Assembly (NCBI RefSeq): GCF_030253575.1 | Contig: NC_080557.1 | Span: 47,024,501-47,088,500 of the forward strand | DNA from: Rhododendron vialii | Lineage: Eukaryota > Streptophyta > Magnoliopsida > Ericales > Ericaceae | DNA length: 64,000 bases | Reading direction: 5' to 3' | Shown here: piece by piece, positions 11,501 to 22,576 of the stretch | Layout: each line of letters opens with the position of its first letter | Position numbering within the stretch: position 1 is the stretch's first letter | Made by a program: the position numbers and the translations under genes | The notes under the pieces: generated by a model | What the model saw: the letters and a program-made list of their open reading frames with translations, nothing else | Told to the model about the DNA's origin: nothing | Database searches by the model: none

Positions 11501-13639
11501 TCTTTAGATTGAAACTTTTGTTGTTTAAGCTATTCATGGACAAAATATTGTGTGAAAACATTTAACATGGTAAGCTAGAACCTGATTTGAGGTGGGACAG
11601 ACAAATGTTTATTGATGCCGATTTAGATAAGTTGGTCCATATTTATGAAACTACTTCAAACCTTGGTGTATGGTTTTCTAAGCTGCTGGGGTGTTCCACA
11701 GGAGACAAAGAACCTTACATGTTACGGACCTTACGGTTCACTATTTCTTATTGATAGTCTGAAATTGTCAGGTGAGTTACAGCTTACGTGATTAATAGGC
11801 ACTTGTGAAATCTGAAAGCCATCATTAAATGGCACTTTCGAGAATAGAAGTTGACAATGGAGTTTTGGTGTACTGCAAAAGCACATGTAGTGAGCAGTCA
11901 TCGGGGGAGATTTATTTCTGTTTTCACTTGTCTTGTTTGGCAGGTTTGTTTCGTGCATAGCCTTTGTTGGGGCTTCAGATTACCCTGATGGGTTCCTTGT
12001 CTCTGGAAGTGGTGATTCAACAGTGAGTAATCATTCCATTAGTTGCACAAATTGCTTCTTGCCTCTCTTTTTTCCTTTAGGCTACGTTGGAGTATTGGAT
12101 TACTGGATGGATTTGTGAATGGAAAAGAAACAGCAAGGGGTTCTCTTTCATTTTCTTCCTTGGAAATGAACAGGAATTCTTTCCCTTTACATATCCCTCT
12201 ATAAACCCAATATCCGAACACAGCCTTAAGGTTCTAGATATGGCACATGTCTGACTGCACTGCAAATTTCCAGGTTCGATTGTGGGATATAACGTCTGGA
12301 TCTCTCCTTGATACCTGTGAAGTTGGAGCAGAGGTAAGCTTTGGTTGGGTACCTTTTGAGTAAGTGAGGCCAACATTCTCACATTGTAGTGGTGTTGACG
12401 TTTTGGTCAAAGTTAGGTCAGTCGTACTACCATCAAGTTTGAGTGATGGATATTCCCCCATTCCCTCTCCAACAAACCTAGGAGTTCAGAGTCTGTTGTT
12501 TTCCAGTTCTGTATTTTCCTCTTAATCAGCTTTTGCTGATGGGCTGCATGTTTTTTTTGTGGGTTATTCTGTTTTCGCTTACTCTTGCTTCCTAAAGGCA
12601 GGATCTCTAGGATTTCCACAGTCTAATGGAGAAGAAGATGAATGCTGTTCTGCCATTACTGATCTATGTGCCATTCCAATCTGTTCATTAGTTGCAGTGG
12701 CCATCCAAGGGTAAGTCTCTGGCCCCTTAATCAACCTGCCAATTTGATTTAATGTCTGAAAAGTTCTGAGATGGTGGTTCTATGCCATTGCAGCCTCTCA
12801 GGAGTGGTGCTTTTGAGCTGCAACCTTTCTGAAAAAACTCTTTCGATTACTCAGGTATTATCCTGAAAAGTAAGGCAAGTTTTCAAAAAGGATAAATCTT
12901 GTCCCTTGCACATCAAGGATTGCATAACTGATTTAGTTTGTCTGGTTGAACTTTCGAAACGAAGAGCCCGCCAGATGCCTTTTAGCTACAAAAACACACC
13001 GCCACATCATTCTAGTTCCCAGTATAAGGTTTCCTGTTTTGTGTAAGAGACAAATGTAGCTTGTCAGCTTGCATTGTCTCACAAACGGTGGTACATTCAA
13101 AGCTCTATAGCTTTTAAGATATTGTTGAAATCTAAGGAATCTTTTCTTCCATTTTGGTTTTCTCCACCCATTAGTAATTGCTGGAATCCTTGGAAGTTGG
13201 AACCTTTTCTTTTGTTTATTCAGTTTTCTCCAACTGTTACATCTTTCAGGTGATTTCCATCAAGGGAGAGACGTTCATTCCGACAAGCATAGGAACTAGC
13301 TCTTCCTCAGATCTATTGTGGATGGTAACTGGCGTCTCCAACTTGCAAGGTTTCAATTCCTCTTCTTTGGCCCATGTAAAGGCCATATCTGGTTTCACCA
13401 AATTGAATCAAGTTTCTGTTGAGATTGAATCCACCGTGTTGGAAGACAAAGACATGCCCGGTGGCATGCAACTGCTCGAAAAGTTGCAAGGAAGTGTGAA
13501 AATCGAGGAAGATGTATTTTTAGCTGCTTCAGAAACTCTGAAGACAGCAATGCGCAATTTGCTGATTAAAAAGCAGTATTCCGTGGAGAAGCGCGAGTTC
13601 AGAAAGAGGGGCAGAAATGATAGAAAAAACAAGCGCTAG
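8580..13639 (+). CDS. WDR4: tRNA (guanine-N7)-methyltransferase non-catalytic subunit, WDR4/TRM82 homologue
   Basis: Ten exons keep one frame: 8580-8716, 9299-9463, 10306-10486, 10919-10975, 11339-11409, 11944-12022, 12274-12333, 12598-12710, 12794-12854, 13250-13639. The product is 437 aa, the usual size for this family. It has WD-type blades with VKIWHTDAW (about residue 85), FGVVWAVD, DGRFIISADRDFKIR (about 165-180), FLVSGSGDSTVRLWDI (about 220-236), and a very basic tail (REFRKRGRNDRKNKR). The DRDFKIRV and CLGHSEFVS segments are typical of TRM82/WDR4, the scaffold that holds the TRM8/METTL1 catalytic subunit for tRNA m7G46 formation. In exon 8 the AAAG acceptor at 12597 is required, because the next AG, 4 bp on, would give an immediate stop. 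The symbol is by family resemblance. Confidence 0.9.
10094..11272. repeat. Same ~80-bp block in introns 2 and 4 of the WDR4 gene
   Basis: A block beginning TAGTTTATAGGTGAACTTGG and running through CAGAGCCTCTGATCCAACC to AACCATATAA occurs at 10094-10170 (intron 2) and again at 11194-11272 (intron 4). A partial third copy of its first half lies at about 10233-10260. The copies lie in direct orientation and are nearly identical, suggesting a recent intragenic duplication or two insertions of one short element. Confidence 0.7.
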
Positions 13640-14424
13640 CAAGATTTCGACAATGGTAGCACCCCTTTTTTTTGTTTTTTTGTTTTGGTTTTTTGGGTAA
13701 TGTGCAATTTTGGGAGCAACTCTGTTGGTTTCCTCTTCTTGTTTTTGTCCTTGTAGTTATTTATCACCCTAAGGAAATGGGTTTAGGCAGATTTTTCGCT
13801 CAGGAAAATCGATTTTCGGATGGTAAACCTCTAAAGGCTGTTTGGTCGAGCATTTGATTTTTTAACATCTTGAAGTGCAAGATGCAGACAGAATTTGTTC
13901 CGGTGTTGTCTTGGCGCATGGGTATGCTGTAATCGCTTTTATTTTAGTGCGTCTGTTGACTCGGTAATGTATAATACAGTATATTGTTGGGGCTTATTCG
14001 TTTGGAGTGCTCAAAATTCTTGCGCACGGTCTCCAGTAAATTTTTTTTTTATCTATCTTTCTTTACTCATTACACCTTAAAAGTTCAAATCTTCTTCAAA
14101 ATCCAAACCGAACGAGCCTAGATGTCTGAGTATTCATTAGCATGGAAGCCATTTTAGGCACGTTGCTTTTGAACCCAATAGGTTGTTAAGTAGTAGTGTA
14201 CAATTTTCGGGCTTATTTAGGGTATTGATTTTCGCACTACTAGTTTTTCATGTGAAATTAATGTTCCAATTTTACATTTATTAATAGGACGAAATAGGGC
14301 ATGTGAATACACACATAAAGTCAATATGTGGTTAGTTAATGATTACTATCAATATTACCAGTGAAGACGATATGTGAGTAGCACACAATATTGTGGTTTA
14401 CGCAAATCAACATGTGTTCTGTAT
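13640..14424. other. WDR4 3' UTR and flank
   Basis: T-rich 3' UTR sequence follows the stop codon, then AT-rich DNA without coding potential. The first copy of a 52-bp direct repeat (14391-14442 and from 14443) starts at the end of this stretch and overlaps the next element. Confidence 0.4.
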
Positions 14425-14433
14425 GGTCCGATG

Positions 14434-14699
14434 GAGAAATTTTTGTGGTTTACGCAAATCGACATGTGTTCTGTATGGTCCGAGAAATCCTTGGGTGCCG
14501 GGTGGGTACCACGTGGTGCCCGCTTGGCACATCCGGACGGTCCATTTCAGTTTTGGACAGCTCGAATTTGAAGAGAGAAAGAGGAAAGAGAGGGTTTCAA
14601 TATGAGCCGTCCAACACACTTTTGGACGGTTCAAATGTACTGGTCGGGCATCACATGGGCACGGCCACGTGGTACCCACCCGATACCCAAAAATTTCTC
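14434..14699. mobile_element. MULE-type MITE with 9-bp target duplication
   Basis: The ends are GAGAAATTTTT... and ...AATTTCTC, with a long inner inverted repeat (GGGTGGGTACCACGTGG at the left, CCACGTGGTACCCACCC at the right). A perfect 9-bp direct repeat GGTCCGATG flanks it (14425-14433 and 14700-14708), as expected for Mutator-like elements. A 52-bp tandem duplication has copied the left flank plus the first bases of the element, which hides the true left end. A relative with the same ends lies at 36522-36749. Confidence 0.7.
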
Positions 14700-14967
14700 G
14701 GTCCGATGTGTCCGATACAAGATGGGATTAGTTCCCATAAACTGCAGGCGCTACTTCTTTAATGGATATCACAAATGTGATATCACAACTTGCTTCTCAT
14801 GTTTAGATGACTTGAAGGCGTTCATAAGCTACTTCTTTAATGGATTAGGAGATGCTGCCAAGCACGGGTGTCGAGCGGCCCATCCAACCGCTCGTTTCGG
14901 CACGGACGGCTTAGATCTAATTCGAGTGCATAAAAATTTCGACCATCTATTGCTCAGATTAAGATCC

Positions 14968-17044
14968 TGTTTACACCCATTTTTGGCCAAAAATCAGGAA
15001 ATGGATTTACGGGTTAAAAGGTAGCCTCGAGGGTGGAGGCCCTAGCCTTGAAAGACCTTACGACCAGTTGCCCACGAATTATGGCCGGTTATTAAGAAAT
15101 GATGGGCCTTCCATATAGGCCTAAATCAGTCAAAGGCCTAAGGCTTGAATCAGTCCACCAGGCCTGAGTATTTCGTCCAGGCCTAACCCAAATTCCTAGA
15201 AGTAACGAAGGCCTAAGAAATGGGCCCAAATTGGTAGAAGCCTTGGTTTTCTCACCAGGCTTGGGCTCAGAAGGCTTACATTGGGCAAATGCCCATGATT
15301 TACCAACAAGTTTAGGCCCAATTGATGAAAGGCCCACTGCTTTAAGAGCATCGTTAAAGCCTTTAAGGAGCAATTAGGGGGCCTTAAGCTGCTCACAAGT
15401 AGCTCAAAAGGCCTTAAGCAGCTCACAAGGAGTTCAAAGGCCTTAAGCTGCTCACAAGTAGCTCAAAGGCCTTAAGCTGCTCACAAGCAGCTCAAAGGCC
15501 TAGAATGTTCTTGTTTAGCAGATCTAGGTAAGCTGCTTACAAGTAGCTCAAGATCTGAGTCTTTACTATCCTTTAGCATGAAGCAAGGCTTGGGACACGT
15601 GGCAACCATGCATGGAGACATCCCAAGCAGCTCACAAGCAGCTTAGGCCTGGACAAGCAGCTCAAAGGCCTATATCTAACATCATATAAGTTGCTCACAA
15701 GCAGCTCAACCAAGCCTGCGTTTTTGGCCTTGGTGGGCCCAAAAATCCCTTTTTTTATAAACATCCATGCTCATAAGCAGCTTAAAGGCCTCAAGCTGCT
15801 CATAAGCAGCTCAAAGGCCTAGAATATTCTTGCTAGACAGATCTGGGTAAGCTGCTCACAAGCAGCTCAAGGTCTGAACTGGTGGGACCCCATTCTTCAG
15901 CATGAAGCAAGGCCAGAGACAGGTGGCGCACATGCAGCCCTTGGAGCTATTGGTGAATGATTCATGCAGACCTAAGCAAGCTGCTCACAAGCAGCTCATC
16001 CAGGTCTGGTTAATCCTTTGTTTCTGGATCCTTCTTCCGTGAAAGATGAACCTTAGAGGATTTAAGGGCCCACAAGGGATGCAAGGACCAATAAAATGGT
16101 GGGAAGGCCTGAAGAAGCCTTGGTCTTCAGCATTGGTGGGCCCAAAAGACGTCCAGTCAAGCAGTAGCTGCTCACAAGCAGCTCAAAGGCCTGGATGCTG
16201 AAGTTCCTTTTACTCTTTTACAAAGTTTTATGCAGAAAAGAAGGGCTTTTCAGGCCTTTACCATTTTCTTAGAGTAAATGGCACGTTTTTTTCAAAGAAT
16301 AGGCTCTCATTGGAGCATTTTGAAGCAGCTCAAAAGGGACACTTGGCAGCCATGCATGAAGGCCTGTGGAAGCAACTTGAACAGCTCAAGACCTGGAACA
16401 TCTGCCTATAAATACCAGAGTTGAAGGCCTTGGCAAAGGTCCCCGACCATCAAGCCCCCGGCTTATGCAAATTTATGTTTTAATTATCTTTTATCTTTCG
16501 GTCCACGACCATCAAGCCCCCGGCTTATGCAAATTTATGTTTTAATTATCTTTTATCTTTCGGTCCACGACCATCAAAGCCCATGGCTTATCCAAATTTC
16601 ATTTCATTTATCCTTTAACTATTTTTATCTTTCGGTCCACGACCAAACAAGCCCACGGCTTATCGTTCAATTACCTTTACTTTCTAGAATAGTTTGTACT
16701 CAATCTAGCCAAGCCTAGATTTTATTTCATGTCCTTGTAATCAGACTTTGTTAAACCGTTAATAAAGTCCATTTATTTTTGTTTTAGGCATTGCTCTACC
16801 TTTCTTTCCATTTTTCACACGCTTAGGAAATTTTAAGTCCTTAGCCCGCAAAGGCAAACCACGAACCTCCTCACGGTCTCCACCCTTAGGCCGTGCACTT
16901 TCGTCCAGTTAGAAGTCAGATTGAGGCTTCCAGGCCTTGATAAGAATTTGGGCAGCAATTCTGCCCTGGCACGGTCGCATCAGGCCTAGAACTGTACTAC
17001 TCGCTGTTCCTAGGCCAATTGTTACATTTTTTCGGGAAGAATCA
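14968..17044 (+). mobile_element. Solo LTR of an LTR retrotransposon (fossil)
   Basis: A 2077-bp unit starts TGTTTACACCC and ends GAAGAATCA, that is TG...CA termini, and is flanked by a perfect 5-bp direct repeat GATCC (14963-14967 and 17045-17049). LTR signals lie in the right order on the + strand: TATAAATA at 16407-16414 and AATAAA at 16761-16766. No internal gag-pol region or second LTR is present, so this is a fossil left by recombination between LTRs. The U3 part is full of short repeats around AGCTGCTCACAAGCAGCTC and AAAGGCCT. The family (Gypsy or Copia) cannot be decided from an LTR alone. The intact target duplication suggests a moderate age, but I cannot date it. Confidence 0.75.
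16441..16660 (+). repeat. ~66-bp tandem repeat inside the LTR, just after its TATA box
   Basis: About 3.5 units begin at successive copies of CGACCATCAAGCCC followed by CGGCTTATGCAAATTT and end in TTTTATCTTTCGGTCCA. The first two are nearly identical and the later ones diverge. The array lies downstream of the TATA box and upstream of the poly-A signal, so it would fall in the transcribed R/U5 part of the LTR. Confidence 0.8.
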
Positions 17045-17140
17045 GATCCGAACCGTCCATTTCTGAAATGAACGGCTGGATGGATCATGCGGCACTGCTG
17101 CCAAGCGGGGTGAGTTGATATGCTTGCATGGTTAAGAATG

Positions 17141-17141
<1 letters not shown>

Positions 17142-17174
<33 letters not shown>
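17142..17174. repeat. 33-base poly-G tract
   Basis: An uninterrupted run of G is followed by further G-rich sequence (GGGGTGTTGGGGG). Similar long G/C runs occur at 6551-6571, 28172-28191 and 37156-37171. It could form a G-quadruplex. Length errors in assembly are likely in such tracts. Confidence 0.8.
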
Positions 17175-17175
<1 letters not shown>

Positions 17176-17441
17176 GGGGGTGTTGGGGGAAAGTGAGATG
17201 AAATGAATAACAAGTCCTCTGCATGCAAGATAAACCCAGCCATGAGTGTTGCGAAATCCTCTGTAAAAGATCCTTAAGCGTTACCGGCCGCACGAGAGTC
17301 GATGAATATTCTATTTGGGAGACAAAACGGCCAAAAAAAAATAAAAATTTAGATCATTAAAAAGCAATTACTAGCTTGCTGGTGATCACACCAATGGCAA
17401 AATGAGGAAAGATCGTAAAAGTTTTTCATTCAAAAAGCCTT

Positions 17442-18253
17442 GTGGTTAATGCCACGAGCCTTTATTTTAATGCCACGACAAATGAAGTGATCTTACAATT
17501 TTACCCATGGCCATCTCTCTCTCTTCATTCCTTGCCGCTCATACACAGGGCATACCCACCTCCATCTCCTCCCACTCTTCTCCGGCTTTCTTTGCTTCGA
17601 TTACACCCACCATCAATTCCCGAATTTTGACCCACCACGAGATCCACCTCCTCCATCCAACATTTCATGTCCATTTCCTTCCATCTCATTTTCTCTCTAG
17701 ACAGCAATCTCTGCTTAGCCCGTTGTATAGGTACAAATTGACAGTATTGAATACAAATAACACACTTATGTTTTGTTTTTTCTCTAAAACTGAATCAGAT
17801 TTTCCGTTTTCGAGAGGATGAAGACGAGAGTTACATGAATCACATCACATCAAACCAACAATGCCACAACCCAGTTGTGACATATCGTCTTTATTCTACA
17901 AATTAAGCCTGTGATTTCTATATAGATTAAGTACAGGAGACTGAGTGACATGTACTACAGTGTTGCAATCACCATTGGTGATGAAATGAAAACATTGGAT
18001 CCAGAATCCAGACAACGGATTGGTCGCGAAATAGATGAAAGAGAACGACATGCACCCTCTTTCCAATGGCCTCTGGAGAGAGAGAGAGAGGTGGGTGGCT
18101 TAACGGTCGGCAAAAACAGAGGGGGACAAAGCGGCGAGAAAGAGGGGAAAAAGAAGATAATGGTTATGATAAATGTTAGTATCGCTCATGGGTAATTTTG
18201 TCAAACAACCTGAACAGTCGTGGCATTAAGAAAACACTTCGTGGCATTATCAG
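17442..18253. mobile_element. TIR element of ~0.8 kb, possibly with captured sequence
   Basis: The left end (GTGGTTAATGCCACGAG...TTTTAATGCCACGAC...TTACCCATG) is mirrored by the right end (CATGGGTAATTTTG...GTCGTGGCATTAAG...CGTGGCATTATCAG). This gives terminal inverted repeats of about 65 bp, each holding two copies of TAATGCCACGA. No clear target duplication was found. The interior lacks a transposase but has an ORF beginning MAISLSSFLAAHTQG at 17507 and a GA-rich stretch, so a captured host fragment is possible but unproven. Confidence 0.55.
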
Positions 18254-18286
18254 TCCCCTTTTTTTTTTGAAAAGTGAAAAAAAATA

Positions 18287-18524
18287 CTCCCTCCGTCCCT
18301 AATTAACTGTCCACTTTCACTTTTTCCAAATTTTTTAAAATGAGTTATATCTTTTAATTTATACTATTTTTCATAATTTTCAAAATTTTGTCTAATAGAA
18401 TCAATTGAGATCTATCAAACAAGATCCATATTGCATATAAAAAATATTATACTTTGGAAGATATAAATGATTTTTTAAAATGTCCAGAATAGTAACGTGG
18501 ACAGTTAATTAGGGACGGAGGGAG
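18287..18524. mobile_element. Stowaway-like MITE (Tc1/mariner)
   Basis: Termini CTCCCTCCGTCCCTAATTAA and its near-perfect complement TTAATTAGGGACGGAGGGAG enclose a 238-bp AT-rich body. The dinucleotide TA flanks both ends (18285-18286 and 18525-18526). These are the hallmark ends and target site of plant Stowaway MITEs. Confidence 0.85.
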
Positions 18525-18863
18525 TATCATTAATCTCTGAAAATGTTACAAAGATTAATAAGAATAAGAAATTATGACATCAAATTCCGAGACCGAAAGA
18601 ATCTACAACGCTAAGAATTATCTTGTGCCCATCTAAAATCCAATCTCCAAATTTAACAAGAAATCAAACACGGAGAACCCAGAGAGACAAACCACTTAAT
18701 TACAAAGTTGCTGGAGTGGGGGTGAGGCATTCAAAGGCTTTAAATGACACATGGCACCAAAAAATGGGGACCTCTAAATTGTTGACGGATAAATTGGGGC
18801 TCCTTTGAGACAAACGACAAACTTAGGTGAAAAAAAAAAGTAAAAACAGTATGTAATCCAGTA

Positions 18864-19134
18864 CTCCCTCCGTTCCTTTTTAAATGTCCTGCTTCGTAAC
18901 TCTAATTTATTAAAAAGACATCATCATTATACCTTTCATATCAATTTTTTCCTCCACTTTCCTTACTTACCCATCATCATTACACTTTTACTCACTAACT
19001 TTTCAAAATGGAATCTACTTTTTGGGACAAAATAGACAATGCACCAACTTTTACCTACTAACTTTACAAAATGGACACTTATTAAAGGACAACCCAAAAT
19101 AAAATACTAGACTCTAAATAAGAGACGGAGGGAG
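18864..19134. mobile_element. Second Stowaway-like MITE
   Basis: Starts CTCCCTCCGTTCC and ends GAGACGGAGGGAG, flanked by TA (18862-18863 and 19135-19136). It shares the terminal motif with the element at 18287 but differs inside, so it is a separate subfamily. The two elements are 340 bp apart. Confidence 0.8.
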
Positions 19135-19716
19135 TAGTAATTTTTAATGGTCCCATTTAGGTAGCTATAATATAATACCAATGTCCTGTCCTGTATTATT
19201 TGTACGTATCCATTGTTGTCACATAATTGGTAAGTGGACCACCTGAAAAAGTTTAAAGGAACAAGTGTCATTTGTATCTTAGTATGATCGAGAGAGATAA
19301 TGTTTGATTTCCAACCGAGCTGAGAGCTGCCTAGTGCCTACAATTGCATGTGGATGTTTTTTTTGTAGCAATTTTAGCAGTAACTATATATTACTACTAT
19401 CACAAACTGCCAACACTTAAAAGTGTGTTTGTAAATCGTGTTTTCGGCACCGGAGGGAGGGTTTGTCCGATTGTTAATTTCATAGTCCCGGGATTTTAGT
19501 AGAGATGAGCGCAAGCTGACCCTGACCTCCGGGTTTTGTTTTTTGGCTTTGAGGTGGGTGTGTACTGCTGGTTTAGGTTGTAGGCGCAAGGAGCTGTTTT
19601 TCAACTTTGCATGCGTGTGAGTGAAGATTATTGGTTCCGGTTAAGCTCCCCTTACCTTTTCCCACTTCTTCATACCCATTTAAAGAGTAAACCTTCATTT
19701 TTCAGAAATGATAGAG

Positions 19717-20093
19717 GTACCGATTTGGGAGGAGGGATTTCGTACCGACGGCCACCAGCGGGCCGTCTCCAGCCACCGGACGGCCGATCCAAGCCGTCCA
19801 AAAATTCTAAAAAAAAAAACCGAGGGGCCTTACGCGAGAATCAATGGCATCCGAGGTGTGTAGGGTGCTTGATCCTAGCACCCATTTTCGTGTGTATATG
19901 TATATACGTGTATATACACGAAAAAGGGATGCTCGGATCAAGCACCCTACACACCTCGGATGCCGTTGATTCCCGCGTAAGGCCCCTCAGTTTTGTTTTT
20001 TAGAATTTTTGGACGGCTCGGATCGGCCGTCCGGTGGCCGGAGACGGCCCACCAGCGGCCATCAGTACGAAATTCCTCCCCCCAAATCAGTAC
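19717..20093. mobile_element. Long fold-back MITE (almost fully palindromic)
   Basis: From GTACCGATTTGGGAGG at the left to CCCCCAAATCAGTAC at the right, nearly the whole 377 bp folds on itself. Matching arm segments include GGACGGCCGATCC with GGATCGGCCGTCC and TGTGTAGGGTGCTTGATC with GATCAAGCACCCTACACA. The loop is a short TATATACGTGTATATACA. A transcript would form a hairpin of about 180 bp. A truncated relative lies at 25549-25765. Confidence 0.8.
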
Positions 20094-21605
20094 ATATAGC
20101 AACACTCTTCATTTTTTTAGCTTCATTCATATCGGATTGATAATAATGACCCCAATGACTCTTCCATAGATCTCACAAAGAAGAACATCTTTGAAAAAAA
20201 ACAATGAGCCCGATCGAGTATCAATAGTACATACTCTAGATTTGGCATGGATGTCATGCCTTAACCGGACTAGGGGAAGGGATTTTTTGGATTAGGACAC
20301 AAAAAAAGAAATTTCTTGTGAATGCTCTAAACTCGGCGTGGATGACATATATGCCTTGACCGTACCAGCGAAGGGATTAATTGAGTTGCTCGTAAGCTGG
20401 CCCGAATCACCCCTGACCGACGAAACAAAAAAAGTTCGAGGAGGAAGAACTTTTTGCAGGATGATTTTGCTGAGTGTCAATTTTAGTTGTCATAACTCAT
20501 GAGGGAGTCTAAAAGGAATCTCTTTTTTCGGTCTTTTCAGCTTTTACTAAACATTTTTAAAATTTTCAAAATAGTAGTAGATTAAAATTCAGGCATCACA
20601 ATTATAGAAACTCGACCCAGTTAGTTTTGGGGTTTTGAATTTGGATTTATAGGTAATGAATGTAGAGAGAAATAGAGTAATGATTGAAAATATGGTTAAT
20701 GATTGAAGAGAGCGAGAGATGAAAAGAATAATTGGAAATAAATAAAATAATAATTAAAATTCAAAATCCTTAAACGAACGGATCCTCGTGTCTCTGGTAG
20801 GTTATTTACTACACCTGGGGCATTGCCTCCACGCCATTAGCAATCCACCATATGTCCCTTTGTCTCCTAAACTATCAATACAAAAGTTATGAATCCCACA
20901 AGTCTTGTTATAATACGTATACATGGTTGGGGTTGTGATTGTGATGATTAAAAAAGAAAAGGAGAGTCACTTTCAGAAAATGAAAAAGAAAAAGAAAAGG
21001 AGAGTCACTTTCAGAAAATGAAAAAGAAAAAGAAAAGAGAGACTACTGTAGATTAAGATCTTTAAAGGGCTTTCTCTTTTTTTTTTTTTGGGTAAGTGCA
21101 AGTAGTAATAATTATTAAGCTCAATCAAAGAATCAACGTCTAGGATATAATCCCTTGCAACAAAACAACCAAAAAAAAAAAAAGAAAGGAAAAGAATTGC
21201 TACACCTTTCTAACAAAATCAGAGCCTATCCAAAATGAAAAATTCTCACAGATAAGCCCCATTGTAAACAAATTAAGGGCTTTATTCTTGAGGGAGGCCT
21301 TTACATTTCTCCTCAATCTGAGAAAATCTCTGATTTTTAAGGTATTTTCCCCTTTTATTTCCCATTTTAGTCGAAGCTTTGTTAATACGGTCTCTTTTCT
21401 TTTTTTCTTTGGGTGAGGGTCCTCTTTGTGAATTTTTTTTCCTTTCAATATTGTATACATCAATGGAGGATTAACAGAAGAATTAGTTAGTTATTAATTA
21501 GTTTACGGGGGTCTAAAAGCTGGCCATTGCCCTTAACCTAAACGCCTATGACGAAACTTGAAACCCGGTCCCTCTTTGTTATAAAGTTCAGAAAGTCTGG
21601 TCACA
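20094..21605. other. Intergenic, no gene seen
   Basis: AT-rich sequence. An exact tandem duplication of about 46 bp (GGAGAGTCACTTTCAGAAAA followed by an AAAG-rich stretch) lies at about 20958-21043. A degenerate pair of inverted ends (GGTTTTGAATTTGGATT near 20630 and AAAATTCAAAATCC near 20757) marks an old MITE related to the one at 27187. No recognisable protein. Confidence 0.4.
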
Positions 21606-21925
21606 TGGACTTTTCATACACATATCATGCACAGATCATTTATGTGGGGCCCATTATGGGTCCCACACAAACAATCCAAATCATTCATTAAATGTAAAAC
21701 ATTTCTTCTAGGCCTCTCTCAAAAAAATTAGCTCAATCTGATACCTATAAAATGCTCAATTTTAAGTTAGATGATTGGAGCGAGCCTATATAAATATCAA
21801 ATTGAGCTGATTTTTCACATGAACCCTCGAAAAAATATTTTATATTTAATGAACAGTTTAAATTATTTGTGTAGAACCTTTAATGGGCTCCATATTGAAA
21901 TTTGTGTACAGAAATCTGTGTGGAT
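21606..21925. mobile_element. Fold-back element, family 1 copy A
   Basis: The left arm (ATGTGGGGCCCATTATGGG, then CATTCATTAAATGTAAAAC) pairs with the right arm (ATATTTAATGAACAG, then TTAATGGGCTCCATATTG). The outer ends ATGCACAGAT and ATCTGTGTGG also pair. There is no ORF and no certain target duplication. Copy B at 24228-24575 shares the inner TTGAGCTGATTTTT and the general plan. Confidence 0.6.
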
Positions 21926-22129
21926 AGCAAGCTAGATAAAGTTCTCTAAAATGTGAAGGGTTTTGCTACTTCCAATCCCGTGGGCGTCACCTAGAAACCG
22001 TACAGAAAAGTCTAATGTGTCAGGCTTTTACTGCCCTTCATGGAGAGCCTCTTCTCGCACCCCCCCGACACACCCCCTCCCCCGGCCCCACCACCTTTCC
22101 CCTCTTTGCCCCTCCTCCCCTCCTTTTTC

Positions 22130-22380
22130 GATTTTTTTTCTTTTTACTTTGATTAGTTTTTTTTTTGTTTTTTAAAAGTAAATAATTACTGTTTTTTTTT
22201 TACTTTTACTAATTTTTTTATACTTTTAAAATACTTTAATTACCGGTTTAGTTTTTTTTTTAACTTTTACTAGTTTTTTTTCTTTTCAAAGACTTTAATT
22301 ACTGTTTTTGTTTTTTTTTTTAACTTTTAACTTTTAGTATTTTTTTTGTTTTACTTTTACTAGTTTTTTGTTTTACTGAA
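22130..22380. repeat. T-rich degenerate repeat
   Basis: Imperfect repeats of about 60 bp built from long T runs with ACTTTTACTAGTTTTTT and TTTAATTACTG recur about four times. This is low-complexity DNA with no coding potential. Confidence 0.65.
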
Positions 22381-22576
22381 TGTGTGGTTGTAATTGAAGA
22401 TAAAAACAAAATTTAAATGAGTGTTTATAGTTGAAGATAAAAAGAAATCTGAACAAGTGGTTAGAAATAAAATAGATAAAAGATATAAATAAAAACAAAA
22501 TTAATGAATTCAATAACATAAAAGAATTATAAAATTTTAATAAGAGTAAAATTTCAATAACATAAAAAAATTTATT

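Larger units (their letters stand above)
14851..17106. mobile_element. Inverted-repeat element split by an LTR insertion
   Basis: The left part (14851-14967) contains CCATCCAACCGCTCGTTTC and GGACGGCTTAGATC. The right part (17045-17106) contains, in inverted orientation, the counterparts GAAATGAACGGCTGGATGG and GATCCGAACCGTCC. Together they form the two arms of one fold-back element, with the LTR at 14968-17044 sitting near the loop. The outer ends match less well, so the boundaries are approximate. Confidence 0.45.

Noticed and set aside
14374-15024. Overlapping ORFs of 65-140 codons
   Set aside because: They cross MITE arms, duplicated flank and the LTR border; no family motif is present.
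15092-15764. Minus-strand ORFs within the solo LTR
   Set aside because: They are built from the AGCTGCT repeats and have no gag or pol signature.
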